Translations under genes and position numbers: made by a program
The notes under the pieces: generated by a model
Told to the model about the DNA's origin: nothing
What the model saw: the letters and a program-made list of their open reading frames with translations, nothing else
Databases searched by the model: none
Shown: piece by piece, positions 1 through 5,663 of the stretch
Layout of the letters: each line of letters starts with the position of its first letter
Numbering within the stretch: position 1 is the first letter of the stretch
Source of the DNA: an uncultured Oscillospiraceae bacterium
GTDB lineage: Bacteria; Bacillota; Clostridia; UBA1212; UBA1255
Direction of reading: 5' to 3'
Length of the DNA: 7,709 bases
Assembly: GCA_902462635.1 (NCBI GenBank)
Contig: CABQCN010000057.1
Coordinates: 1 to 7,709 of the forward strand

Positions 1-2
1 TC

Positions 3-1076
3 TGTATTTCGGCAGTTTCTTTCACAAAGAAAAATATCGGTCTTACTTCACGTTCCCTGATGCAGAACTCCATTTCAGCGCCGCAGCTTGGCGGCATTGT
101 GCGGATGACAAAATTCGTATCCTTCGGCACCTTTCTCATAGAAGGAGCCGGCGCGCTGCTGCTGGCATTTTATTTCTGCCCGATGCTGGGATTCGGCAGA
201 GGCCTCTGGTATTCCGTATTTCACAGTGTTTCCGCTTTCTGTAATGCGGGCTTCGATCTAATGGGCATAAAGGGGGAATATTCTTCTCTCACGAGTGCGG
301 TCGGCAATTGGTATGTCAATTTGATCATTATGGGCCTGATCATTATCGGCGGTCTCGGATTTTTCGTCTGGCGCAATATTCTGGATTCCAAATTTCGCTA
401 TAAAAAAATGTCGCTTCACACGAGGATCGTGCTGTTTGTCAGCGCCGTTTTAATTTTGGGGGGCGCGCTTCTGCTATTTCTTTTGGAGCACGGCAGCGCC
501 GCCTACCAGGATAAATCCGTTTCGGAACAAATAGCCGCGTCATTCTTTCAGTCCGTCAGCGCAAGAACGGCAGGCTTCAATACCATTGAGCTCGCGCGGA
601 TGACCGAGGCAGGCAGATTCCTGATCATTTGCCTGATGATGATCGGCGGATCCGCGGGTTCTACCGCGGGAGGAATCAAAACAACTACGTTCGCCGTATT
701 GACGATGGCAATTATCACGACATTCCGTCACAGAAAGTCGACGGAGGTGTTCGGGCGGCGGCTGGAAGAAGGGATTACCCGCACCGCATCCTGTGTCCTG
801 ATGCTTTATCTGGTTTTCTCCTGCGGAACGGCAATGGTCATATCGCATATCGAAAACATCGCCTTTTTAGACGCGTTGTTTGAAACCGTTTCTGCGATCG
901 CCACCGTTGGTCTCAGTGTCGGAATCACGCCCGGTCTCGGCGTAATTTCCAGTTTATTGCTTTGCTTTCTAATGATATTCGGCAGAGTCGGTTCCATCAC
1001 GATGCTCTTGGCGTTTTCTTCGTCAAAGAACATCAAGATCTCGTCGCTGCCGCTAGAAAAAATACAGATCGGTTAA
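3..1076 (+). CDS. ktrB: KtrB/TrkH-family potassium uptake channel subunit, 5'-truncated by window edge
   Basis: Membrane pore subunit of a Ktr-type K+ uptake system; the family moves K+, often Na+-dependent, through a pore built from four pseudo-repeats. The frame is open to the left edge. The codons before the ATG at 60 read as family-like sequence (KKNIGL, then LGGIVRMTKF), so that ATG is internal and the true start lies upstream. Counting from the first full codon, three of the four selectivity-filter loops are visible: SAFCNAGFD (Gly about 83), SARTAGFNT (Gly about 191) and SAIATVGLS (Gly about 303). The gating loop GGSAGSTAGGIK is at about 215-226. The end, FGRVGS followed by PLEKIQIG, is typical of the family C-terminus. 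The first filter loop and about 90-110 residues are off the window. It is followed after 21 bp by the RCK partner gene, as in ktrAB operons. No frameshift is seen. Confidence 0.93.
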   Translation, partial: CISAVSFTKKNIGLTSRSLMQNSISAPQLGGIVRMTKFVSFGTFLIEGAGALLLAFYFCPMLGFGRGLWYSVFHSVSAFCNAGFDLMGIKGEYSSLTSAVGNWYVNLIIMGLIIIGGLGFFVWRNILDSKFRYKKMSLHTRIVLFVSAVLILGGALLLFLLEHGSAAYQDKSVSEQIAASFFQSVSARTAGFNTIELARMTEAGRFLIICLMMIGGSAGSTAGGIKTTTFAVLTMAIITTFRHRKSTEVFGRRLEEGITRTASCVLMLYLVFSCGTAMVISHIENIAFLDALFETVSAIATVGLSVGITPGLGVISSLLLCFLMIFGRVGSITMLLAFSSSKNIKISSLPLEKIQIG

Positions 1077-1097
1077 TATCGACGGAGGTTATGATAA

Positions 1098-1742
1098 ATG
1101 AAATCTATTTTAATTATCGGGCTCGGCAGGTTCGGAAGACATATGGCCGCGAAATTTATCGAAGAGGGCAATTCCGTACTTGCCATTGAGAAGAACGAAG
1201 AACGGGCGGACAGTGCCATCAGCATCATCGACAATATCGAAATCGGAGACGCCACGAATGAAGTATTTATTCAGTCGCTTGGCGTAAAAAATTTTGATAT
1301 CTGCGTCGTCGCAATCGGGGACAATTTTCAGAACGCATTGGAAATAACGGTCCTTTTAAAGGATTACGGCGCAAAATTTATATTGGCGCGCGCCAGCCGC
1401 GACGTGCATCGTAAATTATTGCTCCGCAACGGCGCGGATAATGTCGTTTATGCGGAACGGGAAATGGCGGAGCGCCTTGCGATCAAATACGGTGCCAAAA
1501 ATATTTTCGATTACGTGGAACTTACGCCGGAAATCGCAATTTATGAACTAGCTGTCCCGGAAAGCTGGTACGGAAAAAGCATCATCGAAAAGTCTGTCCG
1601 TACGCGTTACCAAATCAGCATCCTTGCGACGAAGAAAAATGGCCAAGTCAATCCCCTGCCTCATCCGGATCATATCTTTGCCAAAGACGAAACGCTGATC
1701 GTAATGGGGAAACCGGAAAGCATCAAAAATCTTACGAAATAA
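1098..1742 (+). CDS. ktrA: KtrA/TrkA-type RCK regulatory subunit of K+ transporter
   Basis: Cytoplasmic ring-forming subunit that binds the KtrB pore and gates it. The N-terminal RCK_N domain (about residues 1-130) has a Rossmann nucleotide-binding loop GLGRFG at 8-13, an acidic Glu31 at the end of the second strand, and the GDAT motif at 50-53. The C-terminal RCK_C domain spans about 138-214 (AIYELAVPESWYGKSI onward). In characterised Firmicutes, KtrA binds ATP/ADP through RCK_N and c-di-AMP through RCK_C; whether this one does is inferred from family. The length of 214 residues is normal for KtrA and about half that of duplicated TrkA. The start is set by the ribosome binding site CGGAGGTT at 1083-1090, seven bases before the ATG. 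The 21-bp gap to ktrB implies one transcript. The gene runs convergently into corA with only 15 bp between stops. Confidence 0.93.
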   Translation: MKSILIIGLGRFGRHMAAKFIEEGNSVLAIEKNEERADSAISIIDNIEIGDATNEVFIQSLGVKNFDICVVAIGDNFQNALEITVLLKDYGAKFILARASRDVHRKLLLRNGADNVVYAEREMAERLAIKYGAKNIFDYVELTPEIAIYELAVPESWYGKSIIEKSVRTRYQISILATKKNGQVNPLPHPDHIFAKDETLIVMGKPESIKNLTK

Positions 1743-1757
1743 CGTCTTTCATTTGCT

Positions 1758-2588
1758 TCAGAACCATTTTTTGTGTTTAAACAGGATCATACAGAGGGAA
1801 CAGACGGAAACGCTCAGTAAGATTACATACAGATAGCCGTATCTCCATTCGAATTCCGGCATCGCAGTAAAATTCATGCCGTACCATCCTACGATCAATG
1901 TCAGCGGCAGAAAAACTGCTGTGAGGACGGTAAAGACTTTCATAACCTGGTTCTGTTCGATATCGATCTGCGCTTGGTACGCTTCCCGTACCTGTGTGAT
2001 GCATTCGCGTAAATGGAGTACGGAATCCAGAAGATGGGCAACATGCCGTTCCGTATAACGAATTTGACGGCGCGTTTCCTTGTCGAAAAAGGATGTGTCA
2101 TCTTCCGCCAGTTCTCCAAGAACCATGCCGAGCTGTTCGTAATATCGTTTCATCCGCAAAAGTCTTCTGCGAATGCGGATGATTTTATTTTCCGTGTTTT
2201 TTACGGGCTTTTTGGACGTTAAGAGCACGTCTTCCAACGTTTCGATTTCGCTTTCCAGCTGTTCCAGAAAATCGATATCCTCCGTTGTCAGGGCTGCAAA
2301 AAAACGTGCGACGCAGCGGGCGGAATCCTGCCCTCCGGCATTCGTTTCCAGTATGGTACGGCAGCGGGCGGAATGCGTGAAAAAAAAAGCATCTTCCCCG
2401 CTGCAGTAAATGGATACCAGCTCTTCTTTATTTTTATCACGCCGCACATCGAAGAAAGAGAGCCGGAGGACGTATCCGTCCCGTACCGGCGCGCACATAT
2501 GGCGGCAGGCGGCAAGGCGCGCATAAAGTTCTGCGCCAATCGTGTCATGGATAGTTTCTATTTCTTCCGGATCTAATATTTTTATCAT
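1758..2588 (-). CDS. corA: CorA-family divalent cation (Mg2+) transporter
   Basis: Homopentameric inner-membrane channel of the CorA family, mainly for Mg2+ and sometimes Co2+ or Ni2+. The hallmark is YGMNF at the end of the first transmembrane helix (GMN at residues 237-239 of 276), followed by the short loop TAMPEFEW and a second helix at about 250-270. The short cytoplasmic tail KHKKWF is basic, as expected. The preceding region (about 85-215) is rich in Glu, Arg and Leu, consistent with the long helical stalk. The reading frame extends to an ATG at 2630, giving 14 more residues, but that codon lies in the centre of a terminator-like hairpin. I prefer the ATG at 2588, which has AGAGGA four bases upstream and gives the natural N-terminus MIKILDPEE. 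The protein is somewhat shorter than E. coli CorA (about 316 aa). No separate promoter fits between the hairpin and the start. Substrate is inferred from the motif only. Confidence 0.9.
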   Translation of the reverse strand: MIKILDPEEIETIHDTIGAELYARLAACRHMCAPVRDGYVLRLSFFDVRRDKNKEELVSIYCSGEDAFFFTHSARCRTILETNAGGQDSARCVARFFAALTTEDIDFLEQLESEIETLEDVLLTSKKPVKNTENKIIRIRRRLLRMKRYYEQLGMVLGELAEDDTSFFDKETRRQIRYTERHVAHLLDSVLHLRECITQVREAYQAQIDIEQNQVMKVFTVLTAVFLPLTLIVGWYGMNFTAMPEFEWRYGYLYVILLSVSVCSLCMILFKHKKWF

Positions 2589-2592
2589 AGCA

Positions 2593-2602
2593 TCCTCTTC
2601 TT
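2593..2602 (-). promoter_or_regulatory. Ribosome binding site that decides the corA start
   Basis: On the minus strand this reads AAGAAGAGGA, ending four bases before the ATG at 2588. It supports that codon over the longer frame's ATG at 2630. Confidence 0.65.
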
Positions 2603-2612
2603 TCCGTGTAAT

Positions 2613-2646
2613 AAAACACGGCGGAAGCATGCTCCCACCGTGTTTT
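2613..2646 (-). terminator. Intrinsic-terminator-like hairpin after the LamG lipoprotein gene, upstream of corA
   Basis: The 34 bases form an inverted repeat centred at 2629/2630. The minus-strand transcript can pair AAAACACGGUGGGAGC with GCUUCCGCCGUGUUUU without any mismatch, using two G-U wobbles. The same two positions are A-C mismatches on the plus strand, so the element is built for minus-strand transcripts. It ends in UUUUAUU. It lies 23 bp past the lipoprotein stop (2669) and 24 bp before the corA start (2588), so it fits a terminator for the first and may limit read-through into the second. The A-rich left arm would also supply the U-tract. Confidence 0.8.
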
Positions 2647-2668
2647 TGAATTCCTGTTTTTACGGGGC

Positions 2669-3628
2669 TTACTGCACCGCGTCCAAGTAGAGATTGTAGA
2701 CCTGAGATGGCGTCAGGGCGCTGGAATAAATTCTGGCAGAAGCAAGCGCGCCGTTCATCGCAAGTTCCCCTTGGTCCGTCTCGCCGGTGTCCCCGCCGAT
2801 TCCGAGATATTGCGATACCTCAGCCTTGGGGAAGCTCAGCGTTCCGCTCACCGGGGCTTCTTTGATCAGCACACCGTCATAGTAAAGGCAGATTTTGCTT
2901 CCATCGTACGTCCCGACGACATGATAGTACCGGTCCGTTTTGATGGCATCCTCTGCGTATAAGAATACGTAACCGCCCTTTCCGGCATCGTATACGCCGA
3001 ACCCGATCGAAGAATTGTTTCCGGTATTATAATCATTCGCAGAATTGGTCGGATCGAAATCGATGCCGACGCCGCCCGCCTGCATGTATCCCAGCAGCGT
3101 GCCGTATTGCGAATCATCCGTGATCTTTGCATATACTTCAAAAGAAAATCCCTTTGCCAGCGTCTCATGATAATTGGCGCCGAAGCCGTATGCCGCGAAC
3201 ATGACGTTTTCGCCCACCTGCTGACTGCCTTCGAATTCCGCCACCGTTTTATTGATCAGCGGATCCGTACTGATTTTAGGATCGTTGATCGCCGTCAGCT
3301 CCAGTTTCGCCGCCGATTGATCCTTTGCCTCGCCGTTTTCAAACGTCAAGTCGAAAATATCGGCCGCAGATGCCTTATCATTGGCGTCATATCCTTCCGG
3401 CGGATCCGTCAGCTTGAGCGGGGTCGGGCTGGCCGGCGCAGTGGTCGGCGCTTCCGTAGCATCCGCCGTCGATGTGGCTTTTGCAGTCGCCGTCGTCTTG
3501 GCGGTTGCGCTGGGAGAGGAGGTTGCTTTTACATCATCATCACCGTTCTTACACCCGGCCATCAGGCAGAGCGAGGCAACCAGTACTATGAGGATGAATA
3601 GAATCGATTTGTTTCTTATCCCTTTCAT
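2669..3628 (-). CDS. Secreted lipoprotein with Thr/Ala/Pro-rich stalk and LamG (concanavalin-like) domain
   Basis: Predicted surface lipoprotein of 319 residues. The N-terminus has Lys/Arg residues, a hydrophobic stretch at 8-24 and a lipobox LMAGC with the lipidated Cys at 26. Next is a low-complexity stalk (about 33-72) rich in Thr, Ala, Ser and Pro (for example TAKTTATAKATSTADATEAP). The rest (about 88-319) resembles a LamG/pentraxin-like jelly roll: FDLTFENGE near 92, FSFEVYAKI at 161, the strand pair YYHVVGTYDG and ICLYYDGVLI at 234-255, and the closing GALASARIYSSALTPSQVY at 293-311. Such domains bind glycans or proteins; no catalytic motif is seen and the ligand is unknown. The start is supported by AGAAAGGA at 3637-3644, eight bases upstream. 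It probably has its own promoter and terminator, so it is a single-gene unit. The fold call is firm; adhesion or sugar binding is inference. Confidence 0.85.
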   Translation of the reverse strand: MKGIRNKSILFILIVLVASLCLMAGCKNGDDDVKATSSPSATAKTTATAKATSTADATEAPTTAPASPTPLKLTDPPEGYDANDKASAADIFDLTFENGEAKDQSAAKLELTAINDPKISTDPLINKTVAEFEGSQQVGENVMFAAYGFGANYHETLAKGFSFEVYAKITDDSQYGTLLGYMQAGGVGIDFDPTNSANDYNTGNNSSIGFGVYDAGKGGYVFLYAEDAIKTDRYYHVVGTYDGSKICLYYDGVLIKEAPVSGTLSFPKAEVSQYLGIGGDTGETDQGELAMNGALASARIYSSALTPSQVYNLYLDAVQ

Positions 3629-3670
3629 ACGTATTTTCCTTTCTGATTATGAATTTGTAAATACAGGCGT

Positions 3671-3699
3671 ATCTTAACATGGTCATGTGCTATTGTCCA
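3671..3699 (-). promoter_or_regulatory. Candidate sigma-A promoter of the LamG lipoprotein gene
   Basis: On the minus strand, TGGACA (3694-3699, five of six to the -35 consensus) is followed after 17 bp by TAAGAT (3671-3676, four of six to the -10). Transcription would start near 3664, giving a leader of about 35 bases. Two palindromes overlap it (see separate entry). Confidence 0.55.
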
Positions 3700-3705
3700 C
3701 AATAG
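3677..3705. promoter_or_regulatory. Two adjacent palindromes overlapping the lipoprotein promoter (candidate operators)
   Basis: Two perfect short inverted repeats lie side by side. CTATTGTCCACAATAG at 3690-3705 has 7-bp arms and a 2-bp centre and covers the -35 hexamer. ACATGGTCATGT at 3677-3688 has 5-bp arms and fills the spacer next to the -10. Neither is followed by a T-run, so they look like protein-binding sites rather than terminators. The binding protein is unknown. The nearby MarR is one possibility, but these sequences do not resemble the palindrome in front of marR. Confidence 0.45.
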
Positions 3706-3716
3706 GCGTAAAAAAT

Positions 3717-4166
3717 TTATTTATTTTTAACGGTAATTTGACAATTACGTGACATTCTGCCCAACAATTCCATCAGCTGTTCTTTTTCATCCGCAGTAAA
3801 TCCCTTCACCAGAATCCGTATATATTCTTTTTGTACGGCTTGCAGCTTCGCGGCGGCTTCTCCGGCACAAGGCTCGACGGTGATATGCTGAAAACGCCGG
3901 TCCCCGCTGCCGACACGAATCTGGATCAGTCCTTTTCCAGATAAACCGTCCACGGCTTTTGAGACATATCCTTTTGAAAGGCCGCGCATTCTGACTGCGT
4001 CGGCTGCTGTCGTGTATTCGCGATGATTGGCAAAAAACAGGCGCACATCCGCTTCCGGTTTCGTCAATCCTACTTGCGAAGCTGCCTGTTCGATCATTTT
4101 TGTATATAGATCCCCCAATGTTTTCTGATATTTTAAATACCGCCCGATGTCGATTTTATGTTCCAT
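3717..4166 (-). CDS. MarR-family winged-helix transcriptional regulator
   Basis: Dimeric DNA-binding repressor, 149 residues, the usual MarR length. An N-terminal dimerisation helix region (about 5-35) is followed by the winged helix-turn-helix: TTAADAVRMRGLSKGYVSKA at about 52-71 carries the helix-turn-helix, with DGLSGKGLIQIR leading to the wing. The wing contains the family signature Asp-Arg-Arg at 89-91, and C-terminal helices run from about 102 to 142. MarR proteins usually bind palindromes near their own promoter and release DNA on binding a small aromatic or phenolic ligand, or on oxidation. No Cys in the DNA-binding domain suggests a redox sensor, and the effector cannot be read from sequence. 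The start is supported by AAGGAGG at 4171-4177, four bases upstream. It is divergent from a TSUP transporter and shares its promoter region, so that transporter is the likely target. Confidence 0.92.
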   Translation of the reverse strand: MEHKIDIGRYLKYQKTLGDLYTKMIEQAASQVGLTKPEADVRLFFANHREYTTAADAVRMRGLSKGYVSKAVDGLSGKGLIQIRVGSGDRRFQHITVEPCAGEAAAKLQAVQKEYIRILVKGFTADEKEQLMELLGRMSRNCQITVKNK

Positions 4167-4179
4167 AACGCCTCCTTAG

Positions 4180-4212
4180 TAGTTGACAAAGAAACAGTTT
4201 CTGTGTAAACTA
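4180..4212. promoter_or_regulatory. 33-bp near-perfect palindrome, probable MarR operator
   Basis: The dyad is centred on A4196. The left arm reads TAGTTGACAAAGAAAC and the right arm GTTTCTGTGTAAACTA; 14 of 16 pairs match, the exceptions being 4185/4207 and 4189/4203. The inner core AGAAACAGTTTCT is perfect. It contains the TSUP -35 and -10, adjoins the marR -10 and covers the marR transcription start. That is the expected position for a site repressing both genes. It is longer than a typical single MarR-dimer site (about 16-22 bp), so two dimers may bind. The assignment to this MarR rests on position. Confidence 0.75.
4183..4211 (+). promoter_or_regulatory. Promoter of the TSUP transporter gene
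   Basis: TTGACA (4183-4188, perfect -35) and TAAACT (4206-4211, four of six to the -10) are separated by 17 bp. Start of transcription is expected near 4218, about 37 bases before the start codon. The whole promoter lies inside the palindrome at 4180-4212, so a bound repressor would block polymerase directly. Confidence 0.65.
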
Positions 4213-4240
4213 TTATATCGTGATCTTATCATCAAGTCAA
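4212..4240 (-). promoter_or_regulatory. Promoter of the marR-family gene
   Basis: On the minus strand, TTGACT (4235-4240) and TATAAT (4212-4217, perfect -10) are spaced by 17 bp. Transcription should start near 4205, inside the palindrome, giving a leader of about 39 bases. This is the best match to the sigma-A consensus in the window. It faces and overlaps the TSUP promoter's transcribed side, so both can be controlled from one operator. Confidence 0.75.
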
Positions 4241-4241
4241 C

Positions 4242-4247
4242 AGGAGG
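4242..4247 (+). promoter_or_regulatory. Ribosome binding site that decides the TSUP start
   Basis: AGGAGG lies seven bases before the ATG at 4255 and four before the in-frame ATG at 4252. It rules out the upstream in-frame TTG at 4183, which is part of the -35 hexamer. Confidence 0.85.
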
Positions 4248-4254
4248 ATGGATG

Positions 4255-5037
4255 ATGTTTTCTCTTTTTATCTATATCGTTGCTGGTCTCGGCGCGGGGA
4301 TCGGCACGGGGCTTGCCGGGCTGTCCGCCGCCGCCGTTATTTCCCCGATGCTGATTACATTCTGCGGATTTGAAGCGTATGAGGCCGTGGGTATCGCGCT
4401 GGCATCGGATGTGCTGGCTTCGGCTGTCTCCGCCTATACATACGGCAGAAACAAACGTCTGGATATAAAAAACGGGCTGGTTATCCTGGCCTCCGTCATC
4501 GTCTTTACCATCGCCGGAAGCTTTCTGGCGTCTATGGTACCAAACACCGCTATGGGCGGCTTTTCCGTCGTGATGACCTTTCTGCTCGGAATAAAATTTA
4601 TCGTGCGGCCTGTGATGACCGAGACCAATCAAATCAATGAAAAAAGCCTTCGGACTAAAATACTGCAATCTGTCTCCTGCGGCGCCGTAATCGGCCTGAT
4701 CTGCGGGTTCATCGGCGCCGGCGGCGGCATGATGATGCTTTTGATCCTGACCTCGGTGCTCGGTTACGAACTGAAAACGGCGGTCGGTACAAGCGTTTTT
4801 ATTATGACGTTCACGGCGCTTACGGGAGCGGTTTCTCATTTCGCCATTGGCAGTATGCCCGATACCACCGCGCTTGTCGTCTGCGTTGTCTTCACGCTCA
4901 TCGGCGCCAGGATCGCCGCAATTTTCGCGAATAAATCGCAGCCAAAAAAATTGAACCGCGTAACGGGCATCGTTCTCGCGGCGCTCGGTGCAGCGATGCT
5001 GCTCGTAACGATTTTACAGCGGTTCGGCGTGGTCTGA
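4255..5037 (+). CDS. TSUP (TauE/SafE) family membrane transporter
   Basis: Integral membrane protein of about 260 residues with seven or eight hydrophobic segments in two related halves, as in the 4-toluene sulfonate uptake permease (TSUP) family. The first half opens with GLGAGIGTGLAGLSAAAVISP (about 11-31), and the second half repeats the theme as GLICGFIGAGGGMMMLLIL at about 152-170. A hydrophilic stretch between them (TETNQINEKSLRTK) is the central loop. Characterised members move sulfite, sulfoacetate, taurine-related or other organosulfur anions; the substrate here is unknown. A frame extending to a TTG at 4183 is not the start, because that codon is the promoter -35. ATG 4255, or 4252 three bases earlier, fits the ribosome binding site. 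It is divergent from a MarR regulator with a shared operator, which suggests inducible export or uptake of a toxic or sulfur-containing compound (inference). Confidence 0.88.
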   Translation: MFSLFIYIVAGLGAGIGTGLAGLSAAAVISPMLITFCGFEAYEAVGIALASDVLASAVSAYTYGRNKRLDIKNGLVILASVIVFTIAGSFLASMVPNTAMGGFSVVMTFLLGIKFIVRPVMTETNQINEKSLRTKILQSVSCGAVIGLICGFIGAGGGMMMLLILTSVLGYELKTAVGTSVFIMTFTALTGAVSHFAIGSMPDTTALVVCVVFTLIGARIAAIFANKSQPKKLNRVTGIVLAALGAAMLLVTILQRFGVV

Positions 5038-5039
5038 CA

Positions 5040-5061
5040 GCGTTCGATGGCATACGAACGC
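5040..5061. terminator. Hairpin between convergent genes, without a clear U-tract
   Basis: GCGTTCG and CGAACGC form a perfect 7-bp stem with an 8-base loop, just after the TSUP stop (5037) and 17 bp past the stop of the opposite gene (5079). Neither strand has a T-run after it, so it is at best a weak or bidirectional terminator, or a 3'-end stabilising stem. Confidence 0.4.
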
Positions 5062-5078
5062 AAACAAATTTCCCTATT

Positions 5079-5654
5079 CTATGACAAACGCCCTCTTCGG
5101 TCGTAAACGGTATAATCTCGTTCGAAAATTTCATCCGTCATTTGGAGCAGCAACGTCTGCGCCGGAACTTTTTCTATAAGCTTTTCACAAATGAAGGATT
5201 TGTTTTTATTCGCATATTTCGGCAGTTCGTTTCGCTGTAAAATATGCGCTAGTTCATTCCGCCAGAGCAGGCTGAGCTGCCAGTTGAGCGCGGCCTTCGG
5301 ATTCGGCGCCGCCGCTTTTTGTTCCTCGATCCGGGGTATTTTGGTGTCCGGGTCACGCGCGATGACGAGGATGCCCCAAAATTCCGGAATATGTTCTTTC
5401 GCGTGGATTTTATGGCGCGCGCCGACAACGATATAATTTCTGCCGCAATACCGGTTATAATCGCAGACCTGCCTTTTTAAACGCGCATATGAATCGCCAT
5501 CGCTTTTGATCTCGAGGCCGATCAGTTCCCCGTCCGTTACCGCGATCACATCCGCCCGCGATTTTCCGATATTTTTTTCTTCAAAAATCCGCACTTTTCC
5601 GTAAAGCGTTTCCAGATACAGAAAAAGCGGCTCCCTGATATCCGCGTCCAGCAT
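5079..5654 (-). CDS. PD-(D/E)XK nuclease-fold protein, sce7726/MmcB-like
   Basis: A 191-residue soluble protein. The N-terminal half matches the restriction-endonuclease-like core: Glu26 in a helix/strand region, Asp35 in SRADVIAV, then Glu48-Ile-Lys50 in LIGLEIKSDGDSYARL, and Gln62 in the following helix. This E-D-ExK-Q order is the PD-(D/E)XK catalytic pattern. The stretch IYVVGARH-like (NYIVVGARHKIHAKEH) followed by PEFWGILVIA is characteristic of sce7726 family proteins, which are related to the DNA-repair-associated MmcB. The C-terminal half (about 115-191) is helical and basic, with no motif I recognise. Substrate and cellular role are unknown. Neither strand shows a partner toxin, methylase or helicase nearby. 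It starts 9 bp after the acetyltransferase stop, with GAGGGA five bases before the ATG, so the two are probably co-transcribed and translationally coupled. Confidence 0.75.
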   Translation of the reverse strand: MLDADIREPLFLYLETLYGKVRIFEEKNIGKSRADVIAVTDGELIGLEIKSDGDSYARLKRQVCDYNRYCGRNYIVVGARHKIHAKEHIPEFWGILVIARDPDTKIPRIEEQKAAAPNPKAALNWQLSLLWRNELAHILQRNELPKYANKNKSFICEKLIEKVPAQTLLLQMTDEIFERDYTVYDRRGRLS

Positions 5655-5663
5655 GAGGTTCCC

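Noticed and set aside
60..62. ATG as the start of the KtrB gene
   Set aside because: The 19 codons before it are open and read as family sequence (KKNIGL region), and the first selectivity-filter segment is missing, so the gene continues off the left edge.
2589..2630. Longer corA N-terminus from the ATG at 2630
   Set aside because: The ATG lies in the loop of a terminator-like hairpin, and a ribosome binding site and natural N-terminus exist at 2588.
3102..3601. Plus-strand open frame opposite the lipoprotein gene
   Set aside because: It is Arg-rich without any motif and mirrors the coding bias of the lipoprotein, which has a signal peptide, lipobox and domain fold.
3717..5037. Defence or toxin-antitoxin role for the MarR/TSUP pair
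   Set aside because: Both proteins are ordinary members of regulator and transporter families, with no toxin-like or nuclease partner.
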